DNA of 64,000 nucleotides from the NCBI RefSeq assembly GCF_028993615.1, contig NZ_CP118632.1:3968001-4032000 (forward strand), given 5' to 3'. Position 1 is the first letter of the stretch, and the number at the start of each line of letters is the position of its first letter. This DNA is from Herbaspirillum sp. WKF16 (GTDB lineage: Bacteria > Pseudomonadota > Gammaproteobacteria > Burkholderiales > Burkholderiaceae_D). A model generated the notes under the pieces. The model was not told where the DNA came from, made no database searches, and saw nothing but the letters and a program-made list of their open reading frames with translations. Shown here one piece after another: positions 26,181-35,628 of this stretch. A program made the translations under genes and the position numbers.

Positions 26181-26609
26181 TTAGAGCGCGAGAGGTTTCG
26201 GTTGCTGAGCGGAGTGCGGATGGTTGCCATCTGCATAAACCTTCAGCTTCTTGATCATTGCGTAGCCCAGCGGACCCTTGGGCAGCATGCCCTTGACGGC
26301 CTTCTCCAGCGCACGGCCGGGGAAACGCTGTTGCATCTTCAGGAAGTTGGTTTCGTAGATGCCGCCCGGATAGCCGCTGTGGCGGTAGTAGGTCTTCTCG
26401 GTGGCCTTGGTGCCGGTCACGCGCAGCTTGCCTGCGTTGACGACGACGATGAAATCACCGGTATCGACGTGCGGAGTGAATTCGGGTTTGTGCTTGCCGC
26501 GCAGTCGGAGTGCCACTTCGCTGGCAACACGTCCGAGGACCAAGTCCGTCGCGTCAATCACGAACCACTCGCGCTGAACCTCATGGGCTTTAGCGGAAAA
26601 GGTCTTCAT
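26181..26609 (-). CDS. rplM: 50S ribosomal protein L13
   Basis: A 142-residue ribosomal protein, recognised by [19 protein letters not shown] at the start, [10 protein letters not shown] in the middle and a C-terminal [20 protein letters not shown]. It is the first gene of the rplM-rpsI operon, with a strong promoter at 26740-26769 giving a leader of about 124 nt. Confidence 0.98.
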   Translation of the reverse strand: MKTFSAKAHEVQREWFVIDATDLVLGRVASEVALRLRGKHKPEFTPHVDTGDFIVVVNAGKLRVTGTKATEKTYYRHSGYPGGIYETNFLKMQQRFPGRALEKAVKGMLPKGPLGYAMIKKLKVYADGNHPHSAQQPKPLAL

Positions 26610-26739
26610 GTTTGACTTTCTCTATCAATAAATAAACGCTCAACGTGGCGGTTCCGGTCATTCGCGGCGACGCTGCTGCATGCCGTCGCGCTTTGCGGAC
26701 TCATCCTTTTATCTTCCCGAGCGCATGGGAAAGCCGAGA

Positions 26740-26769
26740 ATTATAGCCTTTTCAACGACTTAGCGTCAA
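26740..26769 (-). promoter_or_regulatory. Sigma-70 promoter of rplM-rpsI
   Basis: On the minus strand, TTGACG (26764-26769) and TATAAT (26740-26745) are separated by 18 bp. The start would be near 26733. Confidence 0.75.
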
Positions 26770-26887
26770 AAGGTTTCGGACTCTTTGTGGCGGGAGCACG
26801 CCATCGGCGCCGCTCCCGACGGGATTTGATGCCGGCAGGACAACTGTTTGCGCCTGGTGCGACGGGGGCGCGCGCCGGAAAATGGGC

Positions 26888-26978
26888 AAAAAAAACCCGG
26901 AAACAGTGGTTCCGGGTTTAATCCACACCAATGAGGAGGGTGGAGGAGACATCGCTACGTGCTGCAAAAACTTCCGTT
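26888..26978 (-). ncRNA. Candidate 91-nt small RNA with C/U-rich anti-SD segment
   Basis: A complete transcription unit is visible on the minus strand. A sigma-70 promoter (TTGCGT, 17 bp, TATATT) places the 5' end near 26978. A CCCGGAA / TTCCGGG hairpin followed by eight Ts ends it at 26888. Inside, positions 26933-26948 read as CTCCTCCACCCTCCTC in the RNA, complementary to Shine-Dalgarno sequences. No ORF with a ribosome binding site and stop codon fits within it. The terminator precedes the separate rplM promoter, so it is not simply the rplM leader. I do not recognise it as a named RNA family. Confidence 0.62.
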
Positions 26979-26984
26979 GAATTC

Positions 26985-27013
26985 AATATAGCAAAGCAGT
27001 TTGTGCGACGCAA
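26985..27013 (-). promoter_or_regulatory. Sigma-70 promoter of the candidate small RNA
   Basis: Minus-strand TTGCGT (27008-27013) and TATATT (26985-26990) with an ideal 17-bp spacer. Confidence 0.65.
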
Positions 27014-27236
27014 TATCGATTTGAATATTTTTTCAAATGCCGCCGCAACACCCGCCGTTGTTGGTTACATGCGACTCGGCAGTACGAAAAAACCGGTTAT
27101 CGCGGGATAACCGAAAGAAAATTTTCCGCAGTGCAAAAATCACCGATTCCCTTTTCTGCGCATGGACGCCGCTACCGATGCCGCAGCGATATCCCGCGCC
27201 AAAAGCTACAATAGCCAGCTTCACAAACCGATTTGG

Positions 27237-27704
27237 ATGACTCAGATGGAATGCACAGTGCGCTGGACCGGCTTGTCCGGCATGACCTTCACCGCTGAAA
27301 CCGGCTCCGGCCACCTGCTGACCATGGACGGCGCGCCCGACGGCGGCGGCCGCAACCTGGCGCCGCGCCCGATGGAAGTGGTGCTGGCCGGGACCGGCGG
27401 CTGCACCGCCTACGACGTCGTGGTCATCCTGCGCAAGAGCGGCCAGGATGTGCGCGGCTGCGACGTGACCCTGAAGTCCGAGCGCGCCGACGCCGACCCC
27501 AAGGTCTTCACCAAGATCCACTTCCACTTCACCGTGCGCGGCCGCAACCTCAAGACCAACGTGGTGGAGCGCGCCATCAAGCTGTCGCACGACAAGTACT
27601 GCTCGGCGTCCATCATGCTGGAGAAGACGGCGGAGATGACGCACTCCTTCGAGATCGTCGACGACCTCACCGACTCGGCCCAGGCCGCTGCCGCCCAGCA
27701 GTAA
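27237..27704 (+). CDS. OsmC-family protein (YhfA-like)
   Basis: A 155-residue OsmC/Ohr-fold protein. The conserved PMEVVLAGTGGCTAYDVV holds one redox cysteine (of GGCTAYD), and SHDKYCSASIMLEKTAE holds the second. This pattern fits the YhfA branch, whose function is not settled, rather than the Ohr peroxidase branch. The ATG at 27237 lies 25 nt after a TACAAT -10 element (27207-27212); an ATG at 27246 is a close alternative. It is alone between two terminators. Confidence 0.9.
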   Translation: MTQMECTVRWTGLSGMTFTAETGSGHLLTMDGAPDGGGRNLAPRPMEVVLAGTGGCTAYDVVVILRKSGQDVRGCDVTLKSERADADPKVFTKIHFHFTVRGRNLKTNVVERAIKLSHDKYCSASIMLEKTAEMTHSFEIVDDLTDSAQAAAAQQ

Positions 27705-27724
27705 GCCCCCCTGCCCTCGCGGCG

Positions 27725-27762
27725 GACAAGAAAAAAGCGGCCGAGGCCGCTTTTTTCTTGTC
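27725..27762. terminator. Bidirectional terminator between osmC-like gene and coq7
   Basis: Long perfect stem GACAAGAAAAAAGCGGCC / GGCCGCTTTTTTCTTGTC with a two-base loop, serving both convergent genes. Confidence 0.88.
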
Positions 27763-27784
27763 GATCAAACACCGCAGCGCCGCT

Positions 27785-28411
27785 TCAGATGCGGTAGGCC
27801 AGCGTAGTCATGACCTTGGACATGGCTTTCATCATCCCCTTGACCGGGGCCGGCATCTCCGCCGCGCCCAGGTCGCGCGCGGCCTGGCCGTGCTCGATCT
27901 CGTCGATGCGCATCTGGTCGACGATGGCGCGCGAACGGTTGTCCTGCGCCGGTAGCTTTTCCAGATGCCCCATCAGGTGCAGCTCGACCTGGCGCTCAGT
28001 CTCTGCCACGAAGCCGAGGTTGCGCGCATCGCCCACGCGCGCGGCGATGGTGCCCAGCACGTAGGCGCCGCCGTACCACAGCGGGTTGAGCAGGCTGGTG
28101 TGCGAGCCGAGCTCGCGCAGGCGCTCGGCGGTCCAGGCCAGGTGATCCTCTTCCTCGATACCGGCGCGCTCGAAGGCGTTCTTGATCTCGCGCTTCTGGG
28201 CGAAACGCCCTTGCGCATCGTACAGCGCCTGGGCGCACACCTCGCCGACATTGTTGACCCGCATCAGCCCGGCCGCGTGCCGCTTCTCGGCCTCGCTCAT
28301 GACGCCATCGGGCAGGCCGCGCCCGGGATTGGGCCGGCTCTCGAACACCACGCCATTGATCACCCGCAGCGCCTTATCGAAATCCGAAATCAGTTGGTCG
28401 ACGAATTGCAT
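27785..28411 (-). CDS. coq7: Demethoxyubiquinone hydroxylase Coq7
   Basis: A 208-residue di-iron hydroxylase for the penultimate step of ubiquinone synthesis. The iron ligands lie in VNNVGEVCAQALY (E57), EEEDHLAW (around 87-90), ETERQVELHLMGH and DEIEHGQ, two EXXH-type half-sites as in the ferritin-like fold. It replaces the flavin enzyme UbiF used by enterics, as usual in betaproteobacteria. It is transcribed in the same direction as pyrC upstream but with 76 nt between them. Confidence 0.95.
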   Translation of the reverse strand: MQFVDQLISDFDKALRVINGVVFESRPNPGRGLPDGVMSEAEKRHAAGLMRVNNVGEVCAQALYDAQGRFAQKREIKNAFERAGIEEEDHLAWTAERLRELGSHTSLLNPLWYGGAYVLGTIAARVGDARNLGFVAETERQVELHLMGHLEKLPAQDNRSRAIVDQMRIDEIEHGQAARDLGAAEMPAPVKGMMKAMSKVMTTLAYRI

Positions 28412-28487
28412 GCACCACAGCCTTTCTCTTGTTGTGAATCAGATCCCGGCCGCGACCGGGGACGGAGGAAGAAGCCCGATGACGCGA

Positions 28488-29522
28488 TCAGGCCATCTTC
28501 CAGTTGATCTGCTCGCCGGCCGACAGCGGCACCACGGTGGTGTCGCCCATCGGCAGCTCGGCGGGGATGGTCCAGCTTTCGCGCTTCAGGGTCACCGTGC
28601 CCTCGTTGCGCGGCAGGCCGTAGAAGGCCGGACCGTTGAAGCTGGCGAAGGCCTCGAACTTGTCCAGCGCGCCGGCCTGGTCGAAGGCCTGGGCGTACAG
28701 TTCCAGCGCATGCAGCGCGGTGTAGCAGCCGGCGCAGCCGCAGGCATGCTCCTTCAAGCCCTTGGCGTGCGGCGCGGAGTCGGTGCCGAGGAAGAACTTG
28801 TCGTTACCCGAGGTGGCGGCCGCCAGCAACGCCTGGCGATGGGTTTCGCGCTTGAGGACCGGCAGGCAGTAGTAGTGGGGACGAATGCCGCCCTTGAAGA
28901 TCTCGTTGCGGTTGAACAGAAGGTGGTGCGCGGTGATGGTGGCCGCGGTCGGGCCTTCGCCAGCCAGCACGTAGTCCGCCGCCTCCTTGGTGGTGATGTG
29001 CTCGAACACCACTTTCAGCTCCGGCATCGTCTTGCGCAGGGGCTTCATGATGCGGTCGATGAACACCGCTTCGCGGTCGAACAGGTCGATCGCGGGATCG
29101 GTCACCTCGCCGTGGACCAGGAAGGGCATGCCGGTTTCCTGCAGCACTTCCAGCGTCTTGTAGCACTTGCCGAGGTCGGTCACGCCGGCGTCGGAGTTGG
29201 TGGTGGCGCCGGCCGGATACAGCTTGACCGCCTTGACGAAGCCGCTTTCCTTGGCGCGGCGGATTTCCTCGGGCGGGGTATTGTCGGTCAGATACAGCAC
29301 CATCAGCGGCTCGAACTGCATGCCCTCGGGCAGCGCGGCCAGGATGCGCTCGCGGTAGGCGGCGGCCTGCTCGGTGGTGGTGACCGGCGGCTTCAGGTTG
29401 GGCATGACGATGGCGCGCGCGAACTGGCGCGCGGTATGCGGCAGCACGTCGGCCATGGTGGCGCCGTCGCGCAGGTGCAGGTGCCAGTCGTCCGGGCGGG
29501 TGATGGTCAGTACATTGCTCAT
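28488..29522 (-). CDS. pyrC: Dihydroorotase, class II
   Basis: A 344-residue zinc amidohydrolase that closes carbamoyl-aspartate to dihydroorotate in pyrimidine synthesis. The first zinc histidines H14 and H16 are in [10 protein letters not shown], the carboxylated lysine is in [13 protein letters not shown], and further ligands lie in [17 protein letters not shown] and [10 protein letters not shown]. The size and sequence match the E. coli PyrC type. The start at 29522 is the only sensible one. Confidence 0.97.
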   Translation of the reverse strand: MSNVLTITRPDDWHLHLRDGATMADVLPHTARQFARAIVMPNLKPPVTTTEQAAAYRERILAALPEGMQFEPLMVLYLTDNTPPEEIRRAKESGFVKAVKLYPAGATTNSDAGVTDLGKCYKTLEVLQETGMPFLVHGEVTDPAIDLFDREAVFIDRIMKPLRKTMPELKVVFEHITTKEAADYVLAGEGPTAATITAHHLLFNRNEIFKGGIRPHYYCLPVLKRETHRQALLAAATSGNDKFFLGTDSAPHAKGLKEHACGCAGCYTALHALELYAQAFDQAGALDKFEAFASFNGPAFYGLPRNEGTVTLKRESWTIPAELPMGDTTVVPLSAGEQINWKMA

Positions 29523-29677
29523 TGCGATGATCTTTCGGGTGTGGAATGTGTGGTCTGGCGAGGCATCCCGACGGATGCGGGCTGGTGGAGCAGCCGCGAT
29601 GTCTTACAAAACCCCGGTATTTTACCGTAGCGGTCAAGCCCCCGCGCCTGCGTCGCCGCCGGCGATTTGATGTCGAG

Positions 29678-29713
29678 CAAAAAGAAAAAGGCCGCACCGT
29701 CGCCGGTGCGGCC
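29678..29713 (-). terminator. Terminator of the gltIJKL operon
   Basis: GGCCGCACCG / CGGTGCGGCC stem with a four-base loop, followed on the minus strand by CTTTTTCTTTTT. It lies just past the gltL stop. Confidence 0.82.
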
Positions 29714-29740
29714 CCTGGCCCCTGCAGTCCGGATCCCGGA

Positions 29741-30469
29741 TCAGTGGGTGATGATCTTGGCCAGGAAGTCGCGCGCGCGCTCCGAGCGCGGCGAGGCGAA
29801 GAACTCATCCTTGGCGCAGTCTTCGACGACCAGGCCCTTGTCCATGAACACCACGCGGTTGGCCACCTTGCGGGCGAAGCCCATTTCGTGGGTCACAACC
29901 ATCATGGTCATGCCTTCCTGGGCCAGGCCGACCATGACGTCCAGCACTTCATTGATCATTTCCGGGTCGAGCGCGGAGGTCGGTTCGTCGAACAGCATCG
30001 CGATCGGGTCCATCGACAGCGCGCGGGCGATCGCCACGCGCTGCTGCTGGCCGCCTGACAGCTGGCCGGGGAACTTGTCCTTGTGCGCCAGGAGACCCAC
30101 GCGATCCAGGTACTTCAGGCCCTTTTCGGTCGCTTCGTCCTTGGAGCGACCCAGCACCTTGATCTGGCCGATGGTCAGGTTCTCGCGGATGGACAGGTGC
30201 GGGAACAGCTCGAAGTTCTGGAACACCATGCCGATGCGCGCGCGCAGCTTGGACAGGTTGGTCTTGGGGTCGCCCACCGAGACGCCGTCCACGCTGATGG
30301 TGCCCTTCTGGAAGGGCTCCAGGCCGTTGACGGTCTTGATCAGCGTCGACTTGCCCGAACCGGACGGGCCGCACACCACCACCACGTCGCCCTTTTTGAC
30401 CGAGGTCGAGCAGTCGGTCAGGACCTGGAAGCTGCCGTACCACTTGCTGACGTTGTTGAGTTCAATCAT
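29741..30469 (-). CDS. gltL: Glutamate/aspartate ABC transporter, ATPase
   Basis: A 242-residue ATPase of the polar-amino-acid uptake family. Walker A GPSGSGKST is at 34-42, the signature LSGGQQQR and the Walker B LFDEPTSALDPE follow, and the switch histidine is in VVTHEMGFA. It powers the GltJ/GltK permease. It is the last gene of gltI-gltJ-gltK-gltL and ends at a strong terminator. A 68-nt gap separates it from gltK. Confidence 0.93.
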   Translation of the reverse strand: MIELNNVSKWYGSFQVLTDCSTSVKKGDVVVVCGPSGSGKSTLIKTVNGLEPFQKGTISVDGVSVGDPKTNLSKLRARIGMVFQNFELFPHLSIRENLTIGQIKVLGRSKDEATEKGLKYLDRVGLLAHKDKFPGQLSGGQQQRVAIARALSMDPIAMLFDEPTSALDPEMINEVLDVMVGLAQEGMTMMVVTHEMGFARKVANRVVFMDKGLVVEDCAKDEFFASPRSERARDFLAKIITH

Positions 30470-30537
30470 TTGTTTCTCCTGGATTTCTGAATTCGTTGGG
30501 CGGCCCCGCCTTCACCGGCGGGCCGCCGTCATAAGGC

Positions 30538-31233
30538 TTAGCGGATGATGGCGATCTTCTTCTGGAAGCGCTTGACCAGTTGCGACAGGCCGAAGCTCAG
30601 CACGAAGTACACCACCGCCACGAACAGATACATTTCCACCAGACGGCCGTCGCGCTGCGCAATCTTGGATGCGCTGGTCACGAAGTCCGGCACCGAGCCC
30701 AGCACGTAGACCAGCGAGACGTCCTGGAACAGCACGATGGTCTGGGTCAGCAGGATCGGGGTCATGTTGCGGAAAGCCTGCGGCAGCACCACGTTGCCCA
30801 TCATCTGCCAGTAGTTCATGCCGATCGCATAGCCGGCGAACACCTGGCCGCGCGGGATCGACTGGATGCCCGACCGCATGATCTCGCAGTAGTAGGCGGC
30901 CTCGAACAGGATGAAGGTGATCAGCGCCGACTGGAACGCGCCTACCTGGATGGGCTCGGACGCGCCGATGATCCATGCGCCGATGAACGGCACCAGGAAG
31001 TAGAACCAGAAGATCACCAGCACCAGCGGGATCGAGCGGATCAGGTTGACGTAGGTGGTGGCGACGAAGGCCAGAGGCTTGTTGGAGGACAGGCGCATCA
31101 TGGCCAGCAGCGTGCCCAGGATGATGCCGCCCAGCATCGCCGAGAAGGTCAGGACCAGCGTGAACTTGAGGCCTGTGGTGAACAGGTAGACCCACGAACG
31201 CTGGATGACGTCGAAGTCGAAATTGCTGAACAT
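30538..31233 (-). CDS. gltK: Glutamate/aspartate ABC transporter, permease GltK
   Basis: A 231-residue inner-membrane permease of the HisMQ family with about five helices and the EAA-loop variant EIMRSGIQSIPRGQVFAGYA. YVNLIRSIPLVLVIFWFYF is the conserved N-terminal helix region. It pairs with GltJ. The two genes are separated by only three bases. The order of family members, with the ATPase next, matches the enteric glt operon. Confidence 0.92.
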   Translation of the reverse strand: MFSNFDFDVIQRSWVYLFTTGLKFTLVLTFSAMLGGIILGTLLAMMRLSSNKPLAFVATTYVNLIRSIPLVLVIFWFYFLVPFIGAWIIGASEPIQVGAFQSALITFILFEAAYYCEIMRSGIQSIPRGQVFAGYAIGMNYWQMMGNVVLPQAFRNMTPILLTQTIVLFQDVSLVYVLGSVPDFVTSASKIAQRDGRLVEMYLFVAVVYFVLSFGLSQLVKRFQKKIAIIR

Positions 31234-31236
31234 GGA

Positions 31237-31986
31237 TCAGTGCCCTCCCGCGCTGGTGCTACCGCTGGAGATATAGCCAGGGACAGCGGTGACTTTTTCC
31301 AGCATGCGCGCCAGGAACAGCGCGATGACGGAGATGACGATGTAGATGACGGTCGCACCGGTCAGCGCCTCGAAGGTCTGGAAGGTGAACTCGCGCATCG
31401 AGTAGGTGGCTGCGGTCAGCTCGACCAGGCCAATGGTCAGCGCCACCGAGCTGTTCTTGATGATCGCGGCGAATTCGTTGGTCAGCGCCGGGATGATGAT
31501 GCGGAAAGCCATCGGCAGCAGCACGAAGCGATAGGTCTGCGTCGGCGTCAGGCCGAGCGCGGCGCCCGCCATGCGCTGGCCGCGCGGCAAGGCCTGGATG
31601 CCGGTGGTCACCTGCACCGCGACGCGGGAGGAGGTGAAGAAGCCCAGCGCCAGGGTGGCGGTGATGAAGGATGCGTCGGGCAAGCTCTTCAACCAGTCGC
31701 CGATCGAACCGGGCATCACTTCCGGCATCACGAAATACCAGAGGAACATCTGCACCAGCAGCGGAATGTTGCGGAACAGCTCCACGTAGCCGTTGGCAAT
31801 GCTCACGACCCATGGTTTGGTTGTTGTACGAAGGGTGCCGAAAATGGTGCCAAGGACCAGTGCCATGATCCAGGCGCATACCGCGGTGGCCAGGGTCCAT
31901 TTCAGGCCCGCCAGCAGGGTATCGATATAGGGAATGCCGTCGGGAGACATCTCCCAGAAAATTCCCCAGTTCCAGTTGTAATGCAT
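31237..31986 (-). CDS. gltJ: Glutamate/aspartate ABC transporter, permease GltJ
   Basis: A 249-residue HisMQ-family permease. NYNWNWGIFWEMSPDG-like sequence at the N-terminus and VAVQVTTGIQALPRGQRMAG (EAA loop) identify it as the GltJ type. It forms the membrane channel with GltK. A 194-nt gap containing a strong hairpin separates it from gltI, so its level is probably lower than that of the binding protein. Confidence 0.92.
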   Translation of the reverse strand: MHYNWNWGIFWEMSPDGIPYIDTLLAGLKWTLATAVCAWIMALVLGTIFGTLRTTTKPWVVSIANGYVELFRNIPLLVQMFLWYFVMPEVMPGSIGDWLKSLPDASFITATLALGFFTSSRVAVQVTTGIQALPRGQRMAGAALGLTPTQTYRFVLLPMAFRIIIPALTNEFAAIIKNSSVALTIGLVELTAATYSMREFTFQTFEALTGATVIYIVISVIALFLARMLEKVTAVPGYISSGSTSAGGH

Positions 31987-32130
31987 AAATGGCCTCGTCT
32001 CTGTTTCGAGTCAGTCTGTCGCGCGCGATCACCAGGCAAATGCCGCGCTGCTTGTGTTCCGGTCTGCACCGGCCGCCGTGGAAAAAGGTCATTGCGCCGA
32101 GGCAACCACCTTTGACTGCCGGTTAAACAA

Positions 32131-32153
32131 AACGGGGGACAGGCCCCCGTTTC
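32131..32153 (-). terminator. Intercistronic hairpin between gltI and gltJ
   Basis: AAACGGGGG / CCCCCGTTT stem with a five-base loop, followed on the minus strand by TGTTT. It resembles a leaky terminator or an mRNA-stabilising hairpin behind the binding-protein gene. Confidence 0.65.
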
Positions 32154-32180
32154 GTCATATTGCACCAGGCAATCTACCGA

Positions 32181-33128
32181 TTACTTCTTCTTGCCCTGGT
32201 TCTTCTGGGCTTCCGGCACGGCGGCGTAAGCACCCGGTTCCGGGGAATCGGTCGGCTTGGCCATCACGGCGCTCAGTTGCGGGCTCATCGGCACGTTCAG
32301 GTTGACGCCCTTGGGAGGAATCGGAGCCTGGAACCACTTGCCGTAGATCTTCTTGATGTCGTCGCCCTTGTAGACCACGATCAGCGCGTCGTCGACAACC
32401 TTCTTGAACGCGTCGTCTCCCTTCGGCAGGATCAGGCCGTACGGCTCAACCGACAGCGCCTCGGCCGACACCTGGTAGTCGCCAGGAGCCTTGGAGTTGG
32501 CGGCCAGCGAGGACAGCAGGATGTCGTCCATCACGAAAGCGGCTGCACGGCCGGTTTCCACCATCAGGAACGCTTCGGCGTGGTCCTTGGCAGCCAGGAT
32601 GTTCATGCCCAGGTTGCGCTCGGAGTTCAGCGAAGTGATCTGCTTCAGGTTGGAAGTGCCCGAGGTCGACACGATGGTCTTGCCCTTCAGGTCGTCCAGG
32701 GTCTTCAGGTTGGCCGACTTCTTCGACAGGAAGCGGTTGGCGGTCACGAATTCGGTCACCGAGAAGGCCACCTGGTTCCAGCGTTCCTTGTTGTTGGTCG
32801 CGGAGTCGCAGGAAATGTCGGTGGTGCCGTTGGCGATCAGGGGGATGCGGGTGGCCGAGGTCACCGGAACCATCTTGATGTTCAGCGACGTCAGGCCCAG
32901 CTTCTTCTGGATCGCGGTCGCGGCCTTCAGGCACAGGTCGATCGAGTAGCCCTGGTAGGACTGCTTGTCATCCAGATACGAGAACGGAATCGACGAATCG
33001 CGCACGCCCAGCGTCAGGGTGCCGGAGTCCTTGATCTTCTTCAGACGGCCGCTGAATTCTTCGGCGTGAACCGAGCCCATCAGAACGCTTGCACCGACCA
33101 ACACCCCTGCTAGCTTCAATAACTTCAT
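32181..33128 (-). CDS. gltI: Glutamate/aspartate-binding periplasmic protein
   Basis: A 315-residue solute-binding protein of family 3. Residues 1-23 form a signal peptide that ends in SVHA, and the mature part has GVRDSSIPFSYLDDKQSYQG and ISCDSATNNKERWNQVAFS, as in GltI of enterics. It captures glutamate and aspartate for GltJKL. I chose the ATG at 33128, preceded by CCAGGAGGTC; the frame is open to 33362 but without another such site. The C-terminus is lysine-rich. Glutamate dehydrogenase is encoded just upstream on the same strand, fitting glutamate use as a carbon or nitrogen source. Confidence 0.93.
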   Translation of the reverse strand: MKLLKLAGVLVGASVLMGSVHAEEFSGRLKKIKDSGTLTLGVRDSSIPFSYLDDKQSYQGYSIDLCLKAATAIQKKLGLTSLNIKMVPVTSATRIPLIANGTTDISCDSATNNKERWNQVAFSVTEFVTANRFLSKKSANLKTLDDLKGKTIVSTSGTSNLKQITSLNSERNLGMNILAAKDHAEAFLMVETGRAAAFVMDDILLSSLAANSKAPGDYQVSAEALSVEPYGLILPKGDDAFKKVVDDALIVVYKGDDIKKIYGKWFQAPIPPKGVNLNVPMSPQLSAVMAKPTDSPEPGAYAAVPEAQKNQGKKK

Positions 33129-34019
33129 TGTGTGACCTCCTGGAAAAATTTTACGTAGTGTACCAAAAGCCCTATCCCAAAAACAGCCTGAGCAGTCCAT
33201 CGGACAAGGCTTGCCGGTCCTGTTGCCATGCCTCTTTTTTATTGTAAAAGCCATATCTTCGCAGGCTTTCGCTTCATCCGCGCGCACCGGCCGCCGCCAA
33301 ATAACGGCGGCTGCCCGGAGCGCTGCGATGAATCCCTCATGTGCAACTCGCGGCGGCGGCATTGTACGACATATGCCTTCCCGTTACCGCAGTGCATGCA
33401 TCCTTGCCTTGTTCGGCGACCTTCCGCGCCGCCGGCCGCGCCGCGGCTCCGGCTCCCCGGCGCTCGATCCGTCCCATCTTACATGAGGCCGCAACGGCCC
33501 CGGTCATGCTTTCGCGGCACCGCGCCGCCTCTCAGGGTACTCCCAATGCAACCGTTTGCATCGGCAAGTATTCCCGCATTACGCCAGCAATATCCATGCC
33601 AGAAACACCACATCGCGGCCCTGTCGCAAGGGCGCGAAAACCAGCCGCCGGGCCGCCGCATCGCGCGCGGGCCGCGCATGGCGGCAGGCGCACGCGAGCC
33701 TGCGCGTCGACGTGCGCGCAGCAGCTGCAATGGGGGAAGGTGGTGAAAACGAAGGGAGAGGAGAATCGATGGCCGGCGAACGCGTCCATCATGGCGCGGA
33801 TGCGACGCATCCCGGCCCGCATGTTGCCCGCGCACGCCGACGCCGGCGCATGGCATGACGATGCCGGCGCCGCGATCAGCGAACCTGCGCGCACGTCGGC
33901 CCAACGGCCGCGGCTGCGCCTACGCACATGTACCACGTGTCTCCTCCCTGGCCACCTTTTGCTGCCGCCGACGATCTTATGATGCCGCCTTGGCTGCCGA
34001 TGCTACGAACAAAGCCCGA
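33129..34019. other. 891-bp intergenic gap between gltI and gdhA
   Basis: I see no convincing gene. Long ORFs on both strands are arginine, alanine and proline rich and lack ribosome binding sites. The part next to gltI (33129-33260) is AT-richer and must hold the gltI promoter; a TACACT element near 33165 on the minus strand has no clear -35. A GCCGGC-type hairpin lies near 33840-33872. Confidence 0.6.
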
Positions 34020-35312
34020 TTACGGGTACAAACCTCTCATTTCGCGCGCCTGCAGCACGCGGGTGCACGCCACGATGAAGGCCGCCGTGCGCAGCGACAC
34101 CTTCTTCTCGTCTGCCAGTTGCCAGACCGCGGTGAACGCCTCGCGCATGATGCGGGTCAGGCGCAGGTTGATCTCGTCCTCGGTCCAGAAGAAGCTGGAG
34201 AAGTCCTGCACCCATTCGAAATAGCTCACCGTCACGCCGCCGGCGTTGGCGATCACGTCGGGCACGATCAGCACGCCCTTGTCGCGCAGGATGTCGTCGG
34301 CCGCCGGCGTGGTCGGGCCGTTGGCGCCTTCCAGGATGATCTTGGCCTTGATGTTGCCGGCGTTGGCTTCGGTGATCTGCTGTTCCAGTGCGGCAGGCAC
34401 CAGAATGTCGCAGTCCACCGACCAGAATTGGGCGCGGTCGCTGATCTCGTCGGCGCCGGCGTAACCCTTCACGCTGCCGTTCTGCGCGACGTAGGTCTGC
34501 AGCGCGACGATATCCAGGCCGCCGGCATTGAAGACGGTGGTCACATGATCCTGCACCGCCACCACCTTGGCGCCGGCTTCGGCGAACAGGCGCGCGGCGA
34601 TGCCGCCGACGTTGCCGAAGCCCTGCACCGCGACCTTGGCGTCCTTGAGATCCAGGTTGCGCTTGGCGGCCGCTTCGCAGCCCACCACGAACACGCCGCG
34701 GCCGGTCGCTTCATGGCGTCCCAGGCTGCCGCCCAGCGAGATCGGCTTGCCGGTGACCACGCCCGAGGACGTGCTGCCCTGGTTCATGGAGTAGGTGTCC
34801 ATCATCCAGGCCATGATCTGCGAATCGGTGTTGACGTCGGGCGCGGGGATGTCCTTGTTGGGGCCGATGATGATGCCGATTTCGCTGGTGTAGCGGCGCG
34901 TGACGCGCTGCAGCTCGCCGCGCGACAGCGTCTTCGGGTCGACGCGGATGCCGCCCTTGGCGCCGCCGTAGGGCACGTTCACCGCCGCGTTCTTGACCGT
35001 CATCCAGGCCGACAGCGCCATCACTTCGGACAGCGTCACGTCCTGGTGGAAGCGCACGCCGCCCTTGCCGGGGCCGCGCGAGGTGTTGTGCTGGACGCGA
35101 TAGCCCTCGAAGTGGGCGATGGTGCCGTCGTCGCGCTCGATGGGCACGTCGACCACCAGGATGCGCTTGGGGCGCTTGAGGGTCTCGACCCAGCGCGCCA
35201 GCGAGCCCAGGTAGGGCGTGACGCGGTCGATCTGCTCAAGGTAGACGCCCCACGGACCGATGCCGTGCGGGGCGAGATAGGAAGGCACTTCGTGGTTAGG
35301 TACGTTCGACAT
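34020..35312 (-). CDS. gdhA: NAD-type glutamate dehydrogenase (Glu/Leu/Phe/Val family)
   Basis: A 430-residue enzyme that interconverts glutamate and 2-oxoglutarate plus ammonia. KGGVRFHQD and the catalytic lysine K119 in [10 protein letters not shown] are present, and the Rossmann motif is in VQGFGNVGG. The size and sequence match the hexameric catabolic dehydrogenase of betaproteobacteria rather than the large L-GDH. I chose the ATG at 35312 with AAGGAGCG upstream. A candidate promoter lies at 35384-35411. Its place beside gltIJKL suggests glutamate uptake followed by deamination. Confidence 0.95.
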   Translation of the reverse strand: MSNVPNHEVPSYLAPHGIGPWGVYLEQIDRVTPYLGSLARWVETLKRPKRILVVDVPIERDDGTIAHFEGYRVQHNTSRGPGKGGVRFHQDVTLSEVMALSAWMTVKNAAVNVPYGGAKGGIRVDPKTLSRGELQRVTRRYTSEIGIIIGPNKDIPAPDVNTDSQIMAWMMDTYSMNQGSTSSGVVTGKPISLGGSLGRHEATGRGVFVVGCEAAAKRNLDLKDAKVAVQGFGNVGGIAARLFAEAGAKVVAVQDHVTTVFNAGGLDIVALQTYVAQNGSVKGYAGADEISDRAQFWSVDCDILVPAALEQQITEANAGNIKAKIILEGANGPTTPAADDILRDKGVLIVPDVIANAGGVTVSYFEWVQDFSSFFWTEDEINLRLTRIMREAFTAVWQLADEKKVSLRTAAFIVACTRVLQAREMRGLYP

Positions 35313-35383
35313 GATGCAATCGCTCCTTTTGTTTGCCGTGCTGTTCAGGACATGACGCTGCAAAAAAACGATCTTCGCCGGGC

Positions 35384-35411
35384 ATCTTACTCCGACTTGC
35401 CCCTGGCTCAA
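35384..35411 (-). promoter_or_regulatory. Candidate promoter of gdhA
   Basis: Minus-strand TTGAGC (35406-35411) and TAAGAT (35384-35389) separated by 16 bp, about 70 nt upstream of the ATG. The whole 316-bp gap to the LysR gene holds no other gene. Confidence 0.42.
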
Positions 35412-35628
35412 GGCGCGCGACCCAAGGCGTCGCCATGCGGCGGCGCGGCATGCTGCGCCTGCGATCATGCAGTGGGAGAGCGTATGGAATATCCCCCGTC
35501 CGAATCAGCGCCGCCATCGTAGCCAGCCGGACAATGCAAGGCTAATGCTTTGTGAGCATGCAACTATGCATCTGCCGCATAACCATCCAGAAGCCTTTAT
35601 GTTGGCCGCATTCCGGCCGATCCGCGCC

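Noticed and set aside
26610..26739. Ribosomal-protein leader structure for L13 autoregulation
   Set aside because: The 124-nt leader of rplM shows no clear stem matching a known L13 or S9 leader, so no riboswitch-like element was called.
33341..33982. A 213-codon plus-strand ORF between gltI and gdhA
   Set aside because: It has no ribosome binding site and an alanine/arginine/proline-rich composition without hydrophobic core or motifs. Two other frames are open over the same stretch.
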